Assembly (NCBI GenBank): GCA_902594875.1
Contig: CACJNU010000001.1
Coordinates: 121,468 to 185,467, forward strand
Length of the DNA stretch: 64,000 nucleotides
Reading direction: 5' to 3'
DNA from: an uncultured Prochlorococcus sp.
Lineage (GTDB): Bacteria > Cyanobacteriota > Cyanobacteriia > PCC-6307 > Cyanobiaceae
Part shown: one piece after another, positions 7,000 through 16,100 of the stretch
Position numbering within the stretch: position 1 is the stretch's first letter
How the letters are laid out: each line of letters starts with the position of its first letter
Position numbers and translations under genes: made by a program
The notes under the pieces: generated by a model
Databases searched by the model: none
Told to the model about the DNA's origin: nothing
The model's input: the letters and a program-made list of their open reading frames with translations, nothing else

Positions 7000-9444
7000 A
7001 TGAAAGTTTCTCAAAATTGGTTGAAAAATTTAGTAGAAATTACTTCTACTCCTGAAGATCTTTCTGAGAAATTGTCTATTGGTGGATTTGAGGTTGAATC
7101 ATTAGAAGATTGTTCAAAAAATGTAAATGGTGTTGTTTTAGGTAAGGTATTATCTGTTTTAAAACACGAAGGATCTGACAAACTTTCAATTTGCCAAGTC
7201 GATATCGGTAATTCAAAGAATTTACAAATTATCTGTGGTGCGCGCAATATTAAACCAAATATTTATGTTTATGTTGCTACTGTCGGCGCGAAATTAAATG
7301 CAGTTGATTTAACTATTAAAAGAAGTGAAATTAGAGGTGTCATGAGTGAAGGAATGATATGTTCACTGCAGGAACTGGGTTTAGAGGATTCTAGTGAAGG
7401 GATAGAGATTATTGATGAAGATTTGGCCCTAAAGTATGAATTGGGCACTCCAGGGTCAGACTTGCTGCAATTAAATGATTTTATATATGATTTAGCCATT
7501 ACAGCCAATAGACCTGATGGAATGTCCGTTATAGGTATAGCCCGTGAAATTTCTGCACTTTTAGAATCCTCCTTAAATTTTCCAGAACTAAACCATAAAT
7601 ACAGTATTCATTTACTTAAAGGAATTAAACTTTGTCCAGAGGCTATAGATTCTAATTGCATTTATACAATAAGCTGCATTGATGGAGTAATTGGAGAGAA
7701 ATTATCGCCAAATTGGCTTAAAGACCGTATTGAAAAATCAGGTATAAAATCTATTAATCTTCTAGTTGATTTGACAAATTATATTCTTTTAGAACAAGGT
7801 CAACCTTTGCATGCGTTTGATAAAGATAAACTGTCAAACTTAATTGGTAAGGAAGTTTCTCCAGAAGATTTCTCTGTAAGAAAAGGTAAGGAAAACGAAA
7901 GCCTTATTTGCTTAGATGGTAAAGAATATGACTTAAATGACAATATCACAGTCATTACTTGTTGTGATAAACCGGTAGCTATTGCTGGCGTTATAGGCGG
8001 TTTAGAGACTTCTGTAAGTAATACTACTTCATCTATTTACCTTGAAGGCGCTGTTTTTAATCCAGTTACTATAAGAAAATCTTCTAAGGCTGTTGGCATA
8101 AGAACAGAATCTAGCAGCAGGTATGAAAAAGGGATTTCATCAAAAAGTACAATAAGTGCAGTAACTAGGACAATTAATCTTTTAGAAGAATATTTTTCTA
8201 TTAAATCACCAATCATCAATACTTCAAATTTAATAAGTAATGAGGATATATTTATTAAACTGCGGAGAAATCGAATACATAAAATTCTTGGTCCATTAAT
8301 AATTAACGATCAACTTGAAAAAAGAAATTTATCTGATAATCAAATAGTTGATAAATTAACACTCATAGGATGTACTTTAAAGAATAAAGAATATGGCTGG
8401 GATGTAGCAGTAATTCCTAATAGATCACATGATTTAACAAGAGAAATAGATTTAATTGAAGAAATAGCTAGATTAATAGGGTATGACAGATTCGACTTAA
8501 AACTTCCTAATCCAATTAAGCCTGGAAAATTGTCATTAGAACAGTTGGCATTAAGAAAAGTAAAAAATGGTTTTACAGAAAATGGATTTAACGAGGTACT
8601 AAGCTACTCTCTTGTTCCTGAAGATGATGAAAAACTTATAAAGATTTCTAATCCTTTGTTATTAGAAACAAGTTGTCTTAGAGATAATATCTGGAAAGAA
8701 CATTTGGAGATAGTGAACCGTAATATAAAAGCTGGACAAGAAAGTTGTTATATATTTGAAATTGGAAATGTTTTTCAAAAGAAAACTGAGTTCATTCAAG
8801 AAGAAGTCCTTAATGGCGCGATTTATGGAAATAAAAAATTTGGAAAATGGATAAATTCTGGAAAAGATAACGATCTTAATTATTACCAGGCCAGAGGAAA
8901 GTTAAAGGAGGCTTTATTCTCTTTGAACATAAAAATAGATGATAAACCTACTGATTCAATTGATTTTCTTCACCCAGGCAGAACAGCGAAATTATTTATT
9001 GAAGGGAAAGTTGCAGGTTATTTTGGTGAAATACATCCTAAACTAATATTAGAAAGGAAGTCATTAAAAAAAGTTTATTTATTCTCCATAAATGTTTCTA
9101 ACCTCTTGGGAGCTAGTACAAGAAAAAATAAATGGATTCCAATATATAAGCGATATCCAATTGTTCCGAAAATGCAAAGGGATATAAATTTTGTTTTTAG
9201 TAAGAAATTTTTAATTAGCGAAATAACATCACAAATAAGAAAAACAGGAAAGAATCTTTTAGAAGATGTAAATTTACTTGATGTTTTTGAAGATACTAAA
9301 TTTGGAGATGATCATATTAGTTATACATTTAGATTATCTTATAGAGATAAAGATAAAACATTACTGGACTCGGACATTACATCAATACATTCAAATATCA
9401 TTTCTAATGTTGAAAAATGTTTTAATACTAAATTGAGGAATTAA
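7000..9444 (+). CDS. pheT: Phenylalanyl-tRNA synthetase beta subunit
   Basis: The large non-catalytic subunit of the alpha2-beta2 synthetase for tRNA-Phe; it carries editing and tRNA contacts. At 814 aa it has full length. Visible domains in order are the N-terminal OB-fold tRNA-binding domain (residues about 40-150, with ICGARNI), the B3/B4 editing domain (INLLVDLTNYILLEQGQPLHAFD near residue 255), the B5 domain, a synthetase-like core (NPLLLETSCLRDNIW) and a C-terminal ferredoxin-fold anticodon-binding domain. The alpha subunit gene is not in this window. The gene ends at the start of the unusual repeat-bearing region. Confidence 0.97.
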   Translation: MKVSQNWLKNLVEITSTPEDLSEKLSIGGFEVESLEDCSKNVNGVVLGKVLSVLKHEGSDKLSICQVDIGNSKNLQIICGARNIKPNIYVYVATVGAKLNAVDLTIKRSEIRGVMSEGMICSLQELGLEDSSEGIEIIDEDLALKYELGTPGSDLLQLNDFIYDLAITANRPDGMSVIGIAREISALLESSLNFPELNHKYSIHLLKGIKLCPEAIDSNCIYTISCIDGVIGEKLSPNWLKDRIEKSGIKSINLLVDLTNYILLEQGQPLHAFDKDKLSNLIGKEVSPEDFSVRKGKENESLICLDGKEYDLNDNITVITCCDKPVAIAGVIGGLETSVSNTTSSIYLEGAVFNPVTIRKSSKAVGIRTESSSRYEKGISSKSTISAVTRTINLLEEYFSIKSPIINTSNLISNEDIFIKLRRNRIHKILGPLIINDQLEKRNLSDNQIVDKLTLIGCTLKNKEYGWDVAVIPNRSHDLTREIDLIEEIARLIGYDRFDLKLPNPIKPGKLSLEQLALRKVKNGFTENGFNEVLSYSLVPEDDEKLIKISNPLLLETSCLRDNIWKEHLEIVNRNIKAGQESCYIFEIGNVFQKKTEFIQEEVLNGAIYGNKKFGKWINSGKDNDLNYYQARGKLKEALFSLNIKIDDKPTDSIDFLHPGRTAKLFIEGKVAGYFGEIHPKLILERKSLKKVYLFSINVSNLLGASTRKNKWIPIYKRYPIVPKMQRDINFVFSKKFLISEITSQIRKTGKNLLEDVNLLDVFEDTKFGDDHISYTFRLSYRDKDKTLLDSDITSIHSNIISNVEKCFNTKLRN

Positions 9445-9465
9445 TTGTATTGCTATTCTTATATG

Positions 9466-9482
9466 AGACTATAAACTAGTCT
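9466..9482. repeat. Palindrome copy A, AGACT-N7-AGTCT
   Basis: AGACTATAAACTAGTCT, with inverted 6-bp arms AGACTA and TAGTCT. It lies 21 bases after pheT and 55 bases before the 86-aa gene. It is the first of three related elements in 740 bases. It has no T-run directly after it, so it is not a standard terminator. A second short palindrome, CTTATATAAG, follows at 9493-9502. Confidence 0.6.
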
Positions 9483-9537
9483 ATTTATGATTCTTATATA
9501 AGATAAATAATAATCCTTTAAAAGTAATTAATGTTGT

Positions 9538-9798
9538 ATGATAAAGTTCATGATCAATCTGCTTTCTCTCTTTCTATCTTCAGTGCTGTGGGTACAAGTT
9601 CCTCAGTGGTCAGATGATTGGTCAAAATGTGCTGTTGACATACCAGATGCATCATGTCATTGGTATATAACTGCACCAGATAATACTTTTGGCGAAGGAT
9701 TTGATTGGGCTAGTGCCCCTTGGTTTGATGCTAACGGATTAAGTGATGTCCCAAGTATTGATAAGCAAACTGCCATTGAAAAGCTACAATCTAAGTAG
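9538..9798 (+). CDS. Small secreted hypothetical protein, 86 aa
   Basis: An 86-aa protein with an N-terminal signal sequence (MIKFMINLLSLFLSSVLWVQ), then a mature region rich in tryptophan (six in about 50 residues) with only two cysteines, in the segment KCAVDIPDASCHWY, that could form a disulfide. The motifs FGEGFDWASAPWFDANG look conserved rather than random. No known domain is recognised. Most likely it is exported to the periplasm or thylakoid lumen. It stands alone between pheT and the repeat-bearing spacer, flanked by palindromic elements. Function unknown. Confidence 0.75.
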   Translation: MIKFMINLLSLFLSSVLWVQVPQWSDDWSKCAVDIPDASCHWYITAPDNTFGEGFDWASAPWFDANGLSDVPSIDKQTAIEKLQSK

Positions 9799-9818
9799 TA
9801 CTGTCTTTAAGGCAGTAC
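9798..9818 (+). terminator. Hairpin at the stop codon of the 86-aa gene
   Basis: The left arm GTACTGTCTT and right arm AAGGCAGTAC pair over up to 10 bp (one G-U), starting on the last base of the TAG stop codon. No T-run follows, so it is not a classical intrinsic terminator; it may protect or define the mRNA 3' end. Confidence 0.35.
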
Positions 9819-9991
9819 ATGCAAACTTAAAAGCACCTAATAGCAGTGTATTCTAATCCCTATTAATTTCTTGGACATTTAAAGGACATATTTTATTGAT
9901 TTATTATTCAATTTTTAATTTTTCTATGCGATAAACAATATAGGTAGGATTTATTTAAATTGATAAATTAATCTATCTTATCTATCTATTT

Positions 9992-10024
9992 TGAGACTAT
10001 ATAATAGACTTATAATAAGTCTCA
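9992..10024. repeat. Palindrome copy B with flanking TGAGACT/AGTCTCA arms
   Basis: The core AGACTTATAATAAGTCT at 10006-10022 is a perfect palindrome with 7-bp arms and a 3-base centre. The whole element is bounded by TGAGACT (9992-9998) and AGTCTCA (10018-10024), which are exact inverted copies. Three half-sites (GAGACT, TAGACT, AGTCTC) are therefore spaced at roughly one helical turn. It shares its layout with copy C. Confidence 0.65.
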
Positions 10025-10168
10025 TAAGATAATCACTATACTTATAAATTTTTATATTTATGATTAAATTATATTTTGATTTTATTTATAAATAATTATT
10101 GTTTCCATAAATTTGAATAAAAATAATTAATTTAAATTAGAAATTTGTAACTTAACATTTATCTTATA

Positions 10169-10199
10169 TGAGACTATTAATTAGACTTATAGTTAGTCT
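10169..10199. repeat. Palindrome copy C
   Basis: It begins TGAGACTATTAATTAGAC and carries the core AGACTTATAGTTAGTCT at 10183-10199, with AGACT and AGTCT half-sites seven bases apart as in A and B. The direct similarity to copy B over about 30 bases suggests duplication of one element. It lies 18 bases beyond the 3' end of the RHH/J-domain gene. Confidence 0.6.
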
Positions 10200-10217
10200 T
10201 ATTTGGGAATTAGTATA

Positions 10218-11228
10218 CTAATTTCTATATAGATTTTTTAGCAATTGATACGCTTCATTTAATTTTCTCATTTGATCTGTTGATCCTCCAGCATCTGGAT
10301 GTGTCTCTAAGGCTATTGATTTATAGGCCTCCCTAATTTTTCTGAACGTATGAGCGGATCCTGCGGATGTTGATAAATTCAATAATTTAAGTGCTCCATG
10401 TACTGTCATTGTTGAGTCTAAAGTTTCAAACGAATTTGATCTATTGTTTCGCTTAAATCTACTAATAAACCTTCTCATAAGTGTTGGTATTCTATTTATC
10501 AGATCTGATGTTGCAAAAGGGTCTTCTAGAACGCCAATCATTAATAAAATAATTTCAAGCGATGGATTTTTCTTTATCCAAAATGGGCATAATTCTGACA
10601 TTAATTTATTGGCTGCACTCCACGTAAAGGGTAGATTTTCAGTTCCATCAAGATTTGGCCAAATATCCCTTTCAAACCAATCCATCGAAGCTTCTACTAC
10701 ATGATCATTAGGAACTGATCCATATAAGGTTTTCCAATGACTAATTAACTCAATTCTACATTTTATTAATTCAGTTTCTTTTATTGAATTAATTTGAATA
10801 TCATTAATATTCTCCTTTAATTTTTCACTATTAATACTTCTTCTTAGATTCTTTACTTTTCTTTCAACAAAATTGGGAAGGCTTATGTTTGAGTTTGCTT
10901 TTTCTTTAAATTGATTGTTGTTTGTAAATCTTTTATTCAAAGATATCTCATTATCTTCTTTTTTTACGTCTGATTTAATTAATACCAATGCAGTATCTTC
11001 ATCAATACTTAAATTTTCATTATTATTATTCTCGTTAAAGTCTATTTCTTGCTGTTGGTTCTTAGGTAGTAAATCATCTTCTTGTAGAAGTTCTTTAAGT
11101 ATCTTTTCTATTACAGGTCCTCTTGCTCTAAATCCCCACTCTTTTCGTAATTGATCAAACCTGGAAATTAGTTCCTCAGGTAAATCAATTGAAATTCTTT
11201 TTGTATTTGAATTTTCAGGAATATTCAA
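10218..11228 (-). CDS. RHH-like N-terminus plus C-terminal J-domain protein
   Basis: A 336-aa protein with an unusual architecture. Residues 9-50 (RISIDLPEELISRFDQ, then a helix GPVIEKILKELL) look like a ribbon-helix-helix DNA-binding motif of the CopG/MetJ type. A charged linker follows (about 51-150), then a helical middle region with WFERDIWPNL. The last 55 residues form a J-domain, with FRKIREAYKSIALETHPDAGG carrying the HPD tripeptide (310-312) that stimulates DnaK ATPase. J-domains at the C-terminus are uncommon. It could be a DnaK co-chaperone tethered to DNA or to a partner. The RHH call rests on pattern only. An isolated gene with its own upstream region. Confidence 0.75.
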   Translation of the reverse strand: MNIPENSNTKRISIDLPEELISRFDQLRKEWGFRARGPVIEKILKELLQEDDLLPKNQQQEIDFNENNNNENLSIDEDTALVLIKSDVKKEDNEISLNKRFTNNNQFKEKANSNISLPNFVERKVKNLRRSINSEKLKENINDIQINSIKETELIKCRIELISHWKTLYGSVPNDHVVEASMDWFERDIWPNLDGTENLPFTWSAANKLMSELCPFWIKKNPSLEIILLMIGVLEDPFATSDLINRIPTLMRRFISRFKRNNRSNSFETLDSTMTVHGALKLLNLSTSAGSAHTFRKIREAYKSIALETHPDAGGSTDQMRKLNEAYQLLKNLYRN

Positions 11229-11373
11229 TAATATTTTTTTGAATAGTATGGAATTTATTTAATTTTATTCAAAAAGAATTGAAAGTCCATACGGAATATT
11301 GTTTTTAAATTAAAACCAAATTATTTTTATGTCACAAGTCAATTAAGTATCTTTTTATAATGGTTATAAAAAA

Positions 11374-11553
11374 ATGTTTAATTGTTATTTCAAGTCATCT
11401 AAAGAAAAAAAGAGTTTTTATCAACATAAGAAATTAGAAATGCTCAATTATATTAAGGATTCACTTGAACGTAAAATTGCCTCCGTCACAGCATCTATAG
11501 AAGTTCTAGAAAGCCAAATAAGCAGGGATAAGGAAGTTGAAGTAACTAATTAG
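11374..11553 (+). CDS. Small coiled-coil hypothetical protein, 59 aa
   Basis: A 59-codon frame from ATG to TAG. Residues 20-55 (KLEMLNYIKDSLERKIASV and on) show heptad-like hydrophobic spacing and high charge, predicting a single amphipathic helix or coiled coil. A second in-frame ATG at codon 23 is an alternative start and would leave mostly the helix. The coding-like composition contrasts with the surrounding AT-rich spacer. It is divergent from the RHH/J-domain gene and ends three bases before the Ap4A phosphorylase gene on the other strand. Not recognised. Confidence 0.6.
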   Translation: MFNCYFKSSKEKKSFYQHKKLEMLNYIKDSLERKIASVTASIEVLESQISRDKEVEVTN

Positions 11554-11556
11554 TAT

Positions 11557-12387
11557 TCAAACAAAACTTTCTAAAAGTTTTTCAGGGCCAAATTTCTTTA
11601 AGTAATTAATATTTGAATTTTCAGTTACTAATAGATATCCTGCAAATCCTAAACCGTTAATACTGAAACCATGAATATGATCATTTTTTCTTTTTACAAT
11701 AGCGATCCATTTGTTAGTTATTAAAATATTGTAAGGATATATCGGTTTCTTATCACTAATAGGGTCCCCTAGTCCTAATTTCTTACATAATTCTAAGTAA
11801 AATTCAAAAAGACATGATGGATTTTCTAAAAAATTAAATTTGGATACAATAATATTTTTTTTCAGCTTACTATCTAGATCTTGATATGAGTTCATCTCTA
11901 AAAACCACTTTTCTCTAGGGCATGATATTTCACCTTTAGATCTACGCAGAAGTTGAAAATGCCTGTGAGGTTGACTTGCTCCCGCAATTGGGGAACTATT
12001 GAAAAACCATAATCCACTAGTATCTTTATTAACTTGTTGGATCGCTCTCCAATCATTAATATCTAACCATCCATTTTGAGGTTTCCATTCATTTGTAATA
12101 AGTAAAATATGACCTTTTTGTACAGGATACTTATTTAATATTAGTTGATGATTATCTCCAATTTTATCAATTTCTAGTATCTTGTCCCAAGGACAAAATG
12201 GATTTTGCTTAGGACCATAAATTTTTTTTTTATTAAATTTTGAAGTATCGAGTTTCCTAATTATGAAATCGTCTTTTTCATATAAATCTCTTGTAATAAT
12301 ATCAGTTTTGAGAGGATATAATGATTCATTATCAATTGATAATCGAGTTTGTTCTATTGCTTTTTTCCAATATATTTCTAAACTCAT
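11557..12387 (-). CDS. ATP adenylyltransferase (Ap4A phosphorylase)
   Basis: An enzyme of the GalT/HIT superfamily that splits diadenosine tetraphosphate with phosphate into ATP and ADP. The 276-aa length fits the APA2-type family. The catalytic motif is GASQPHRHFQLLRR (around residue 137), with HxHxQ in which the middle histidine is the nucleophile. Upstream, GDNHQLILNKYPVQKGHILLIT is the typical substrate-binding region of the family, and the C-terminal part ends with a HGFSINGLGFAGYLL strand pair. It lies on its own transcription unit, convergent with the 59-aa gene. Confidence 0.88.
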   Translation of the reverse strand: MSLEIYWKKAIEQTRLSIDNESLYPLKTDIITRDLYEKDDFIIRKLDTSKFNKKKIYGPKQNPFCPWDKILEIDKIGDNHQLILNKYPVQKGHILLITNEWKPQNGWLDINDWRAIQQVNKDTSGLWFFNSSPIAGASQPHRHFQLLRRSKGEISCPREKWFLEMNSYQDLDSKLKKNIIVSKFNFLENPSCLFEFYLELCKKLGLGDPISDKKPIYPYNILITNKWIAIVKRKNDHIHGFSINGLGFAGYLLVTENSNINYLKKFGPEKLLESFV

Positions 12388-12435
12388 TTAAAAAAATTTA
12401 TCATTATCATTTTAAAAAAAAAAATAAACTTGTAA

Positions 12436-12819
12436 TTACTTTTTATTAAATTGATATTCTTTCAATTTTTCCAGAGGTACCGATTCTAAGACTACAATAT
12501 TCGTTGATTCTAATATGACTTTTGGTGCAAGACCGTCTAATAATGCTTGCTTCCACCTATCAAGACAAATACACCAATGATCACCATCCTTTAGTCCTGG
12601 GAAGGAATAAATAGGCATGGGAGTTATTAAATCATTACCTTGTGATTTACTATATTTCAGGAAATTATCATCCATTACACAACATATGGAATGATTTCCC
12701 CCATCATTTTTGTCATAGTTGCAAAATCCATCTCTGAACCACCCTGTCATAGGTGCGCAACTACAAACTTCAAGTTTTTCTCCTAGGACATTCAGCTGAT
12801 CTTGATTATTTATGGTCAT
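12436..12819 (-). CDS. DUF2237 family protein
   Basis: A 127-aa protein of a widespread but uncharacterised family. The signature is a set of conserved cysteines and tryptophans: CSCAPMTGWFRDGFC near residue 18, ICCVMDDNFLKYSKSQGNDL, then GLKDGDHWCICLDRWKQA. The family suggests metal or substrate binding through these cysteines, but its function is unknown. It is upstream of the Ap4A phosphorylase gene on the same strand with 48 bases between, so possibly in one operon. Confidence 0.87.
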   Translation of the reverse strand: MTINNQDQLNVLGEKLEVCSCAPMTGWFRDGFCNYDKNDGGNHSICCVMDDNFLKYSKSQGNDLITPMPIYSFPGLKDGDHWCICLDRWKQALLDGLAPKVILESTNIVVLESVPLEKLKEYQFNKK

Positions 12820-12864
12820 AGATTTTTTTAATAATAATAAAACACCAACATTTCTTTAAAAAAG

Positions 12865-12897
12865 GTTGACGAGTATGGGGGGTAAGGAGGTAATAAT
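12865..12897 (+). promoter_or_regulatory. Possible promoter with embedded GGAGG before the 72-aa gene
   Basis: TTGACG at 12865 and TAATAAT at 12891 resemble -35 and -10 boxes but lie about 20 bases apart, longer than ideal. Between them is a G-rich stretch with AAGGAGG (12884-12890), an excellent Shine-Dalgarno sequence that lies 28 bases before the ATG and has no start codon at a usable distance. Confidence 0.3.
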
Positions 12898-12918
12898 TCT
12901 AATAAGGTTTTTTTCATT

Positions 12919-13137
12919 ATGGATTGGGACTTTACTGAAAACATAGCATTTAAAGCTCTTTATGAAGCTTTTAAAGATAGTGATGAAACTTCCGCATTAG
13001 AATTTTTATCTAGTGATGGTGCTTCATATTATCTTGAGTTAACACAGGACGCGGCTGGTGAGGGACTTGATCTTGGTGATAATGAAACGATGGAAGAACT
13101 ACAGGAAGAAGTTATTGAATATTTAGAAAACAACTAA
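12919..13137 (+). CDS. Small acidic hypothetical protein, 72 aa
   Basis: A very acidic protein (net charge strongly negative) that starts MDWDFTENIAFKALYEAF and ends EVIEYLENN. Composition and helical periodicity point to a small, soluble, all-helical cytoplasmic protein. Codon use and the absence of low-complexity runs support true coding. No domain is recognised. It is convergent with metH, with nine bases between the stop codons, and divergent from the DUF2237 gene. Function unknown. Confidence 0.78.
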   Translation: MDWDFTENIAFKALYEAFKDSDETSALEFLSSDGASYYLELTQDAAGEGLDLGDNETMEELQEEVIEYLENN

Positions 13138-13146
13138 AGATTTAGG

Positions 13147-16100
13147 TCAAGCACTGAAATATTTAGCTTTTGAGTGCAGTGAAATTATAGCTGTAGTACT
13201 TTGTTCTGGATGAAGTTGTTCAGATTCGTCCATGGTCAAGTTTATTCTTTTTGCATCCAATAATGATAATTGTATGTTTGAATCAGATACTTTTGGACAT
13301 GCAGGATAACCAAAAGAATATCTAGCTCCTCTATATTTTTGAGCTAGTATTTCTCTATTTTTGTCTGGTTCTTCAGTCCTAAAACCACATTCAATACGAA
13401 TTAATGCATGGACATACTCAGCAAGAGCTTCTGCTAATTGCACTGTAAGTCCATGGAATAATAAATAATCACTATATTTATCTTCTTTAAATAATTTTTG
13501 CGAATATTCACTAGCTATTTCACCCATCGTTACTGCCTGCATAGGAAATATATCTATCGGTTTATCATTTTTTAAATCACAATAAAAATCAGCTATGCAT
13601 AAATTATTCCCAGATTTTTGTCTTGGGAAATTAAATTGGGAAATCTTGTTTAATGATTTATCATCAAATAAGAAAATACTATTATCTTTTCTCCCGCATC
13701 TGAAATATCCATAAACTGCTTTGGGTGAAATAAGTTTATTTTCTATAATTGTCTCTAACCATCTATCTAACAATGGTTTAGCATATGAATCCAAATAGTA
13801 ATTGTATTCATCTACGCTTTGGTTTTTTCCTTTTTTTATTTGCCATTGTCCGCTAAATAGAGCTTTTGTATCTAGATAAAAGATTAATTTATTTAAATCT
13901 ATATCAACGACGTTCAAGACTTTCGTTCCCAAGAAAGGTGCTTGGATTGGTTCTTCTTCATTTATAAATTTAGATCTTATAAAATTTTCTTTTAAATTTA
14001 ATTTGGAAGTCTCGGTATGTAAGGATATTGATTTTTTAACAGCTTGAGAGTTGGATTTTGATGAGGCTAAATTAATATTTATACCTTCATTGTTTATAAA
14101 ACCAGCTGTATTTGACCAATTACCCTTTTTTTTACTATCCATATATTCATTCATGAATTTAAGATCAGTGAACGCATCTTTTCCGTACAATATTTTCCCT
14201 TTATATATTTTGCTGCAGTCCTCATTTACAAATTTTGGAGTTAAGGCTGCTCCTCCTAATATTACTGGTACACTAATATTCTCATTGTTAAAAGCCTCTA
14301 AATTATCTTTCATAAATGCAGTTGATTTAACAAGTAATCCACTCATAGCGATGCAATCTGCATTGTACTTTTTTTGTGCATCTATAATTGCTGAAACATC
14401 TTGCTTTATTCCAAGATTTATTACTTCATAACCATTATTTGTAAGTATTATGTCAACCAAATTTTTTCCAATATCATGAACATCGCCTTTAACAGTGGCT
14501 ATTAAGAGTTTTCCATTTGATATGTTTTCATCTACAGTTTCCATATATGGTTCTAAAATTGAAACAGCAAATTTCATTGTTTCTGCTGATTGGAGTACAA
14601 ATGGCAATTGCATTTGACCTGAACCAAATAAATCTCCTACAACTTTCATCCCATCAAGTAAAAAAGTATTAATTATTTCAAGAGGTTTATATTTTTTTAA
14701 CGCTTTTTTTAATTGATCTTCTAAACCTATTTTTTCTCCATCAATAATATGATTTTTTAGACTTTCTTCCAGAGTTAGGTTTTTATTTTCTAAAGATGCT
14801 TTTTTGAAATCTTGAATAGATAAATCTTGAAAAGCCTTTGTTAATTCTACTAACGGATCATAAATACAAATATCATCTTCAAATTCTCTTTTGTCATATA
14901 TCAAATCTAAGCAAAGCTTTTTAGTTTCTTCAGAAATTTTTGATAATGGTAAAATTTTATTTGGTGCGATGATAGCAGAATCCAATCCTGCGTTAATGCA
15001 TTCATCTAAAAATATTGAATTTAAATTAATTCTTGATAAAGGTGAAAGACCAAAACTAATGTTTGATATCCCCAGTATGATATGAATATCTGGGAAATTT
15101 TCACGAATTTTTGATATAGCAGTAATTGTTTCTTTAGCGTTTAATCTATCTTCTTCTATCCCAGTAGATATTGGCAGAGCTAATGGATCAAAAAATAGTT
15201 CATAATCTGACAAGCCACATGCTCTTGTTCTATTAAGTGCTCGTTTTACAATGTTATATTTTTTATCTGCATTCCTTGCCATTCCATCTTCATCTATAGT
15301 TCCTACAACAAGACCTGAACCATACCCTAAGGCTAAATTTAGTACTTGATCAAACCTTTCATTGCCATCTTCGTAATTGGTTGAATTGATAATACATTTA
15401 CCACCAACTGACTTTAATCCACTTTCCATTTTGTCAGAATCTGTAGAGTCAATCATTAATGGCAAATTAATATTTGTAACTAGTCTTGAAGTTATTTCTT
15501 TCATATCTCTCACTCCATCTCTCCCAACATAATCAACATTAACATCAAGAACGTGTGCATTTTCTTTTTGTTGTTGCTTGGCAATTGATACTAGTCCATC
15601 CCAATCGTCGTTATTTAATAACTCCCTTACCTTTTTTGATCCACTTGCATTTAATCTTTCTCCTACTATCAAAATTGAATTGTCTTGTTTATATGGGACA
15701 GAGTTATAAATTGATGAGGCAGATGGAATAAAACCGCTTGAATTTTTCTTGACATTTTTGTTAGTCCTTTCATTATCAATAATTTCATCGATTATTGAAG
15801 ATAGGTATTTAATATGTTCAGGTGTTGTCCCACAACATCCACCTATTAATTGAACATTAAAGTCATATATAAAATTCATTAACTGCATCTTTAATTCTAT
15901 TGGCTTTAACCTATAGTGAGCTACACCACCAATATTTTCAGGAAGACCTGCATTGGGAATACAGCTTATAGCGAAGGGAGAATTTTCAGACAAATATTTA
16001 ATATGTTCCTTCATTTGTTCTGGACCAGTTGCACAATTAAGTCCAAGGATATCTATATTAAATGGCTCTAATATTGTTAATGCAGAAGCAATATCAGATC

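Larger units (their letters stand above)
9799..10217. other. Gene-poor AT-rich spacer with two complex palindromes
   Basis: This 419-base stretch between two convergent genes has no plausible coding frame that I can support on either strand. It holds the hairpin at its left edge, a short CTATCTTATCTATCTATT repeat run just before palindrome B, palindromes B and C, and otherwise AT-rich sequence. No tRNA, Yfr1-like or other recognised RNA was seen. It is unusually long for this genome, where most gaps are under 100 bases. Confidence 0.7.
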
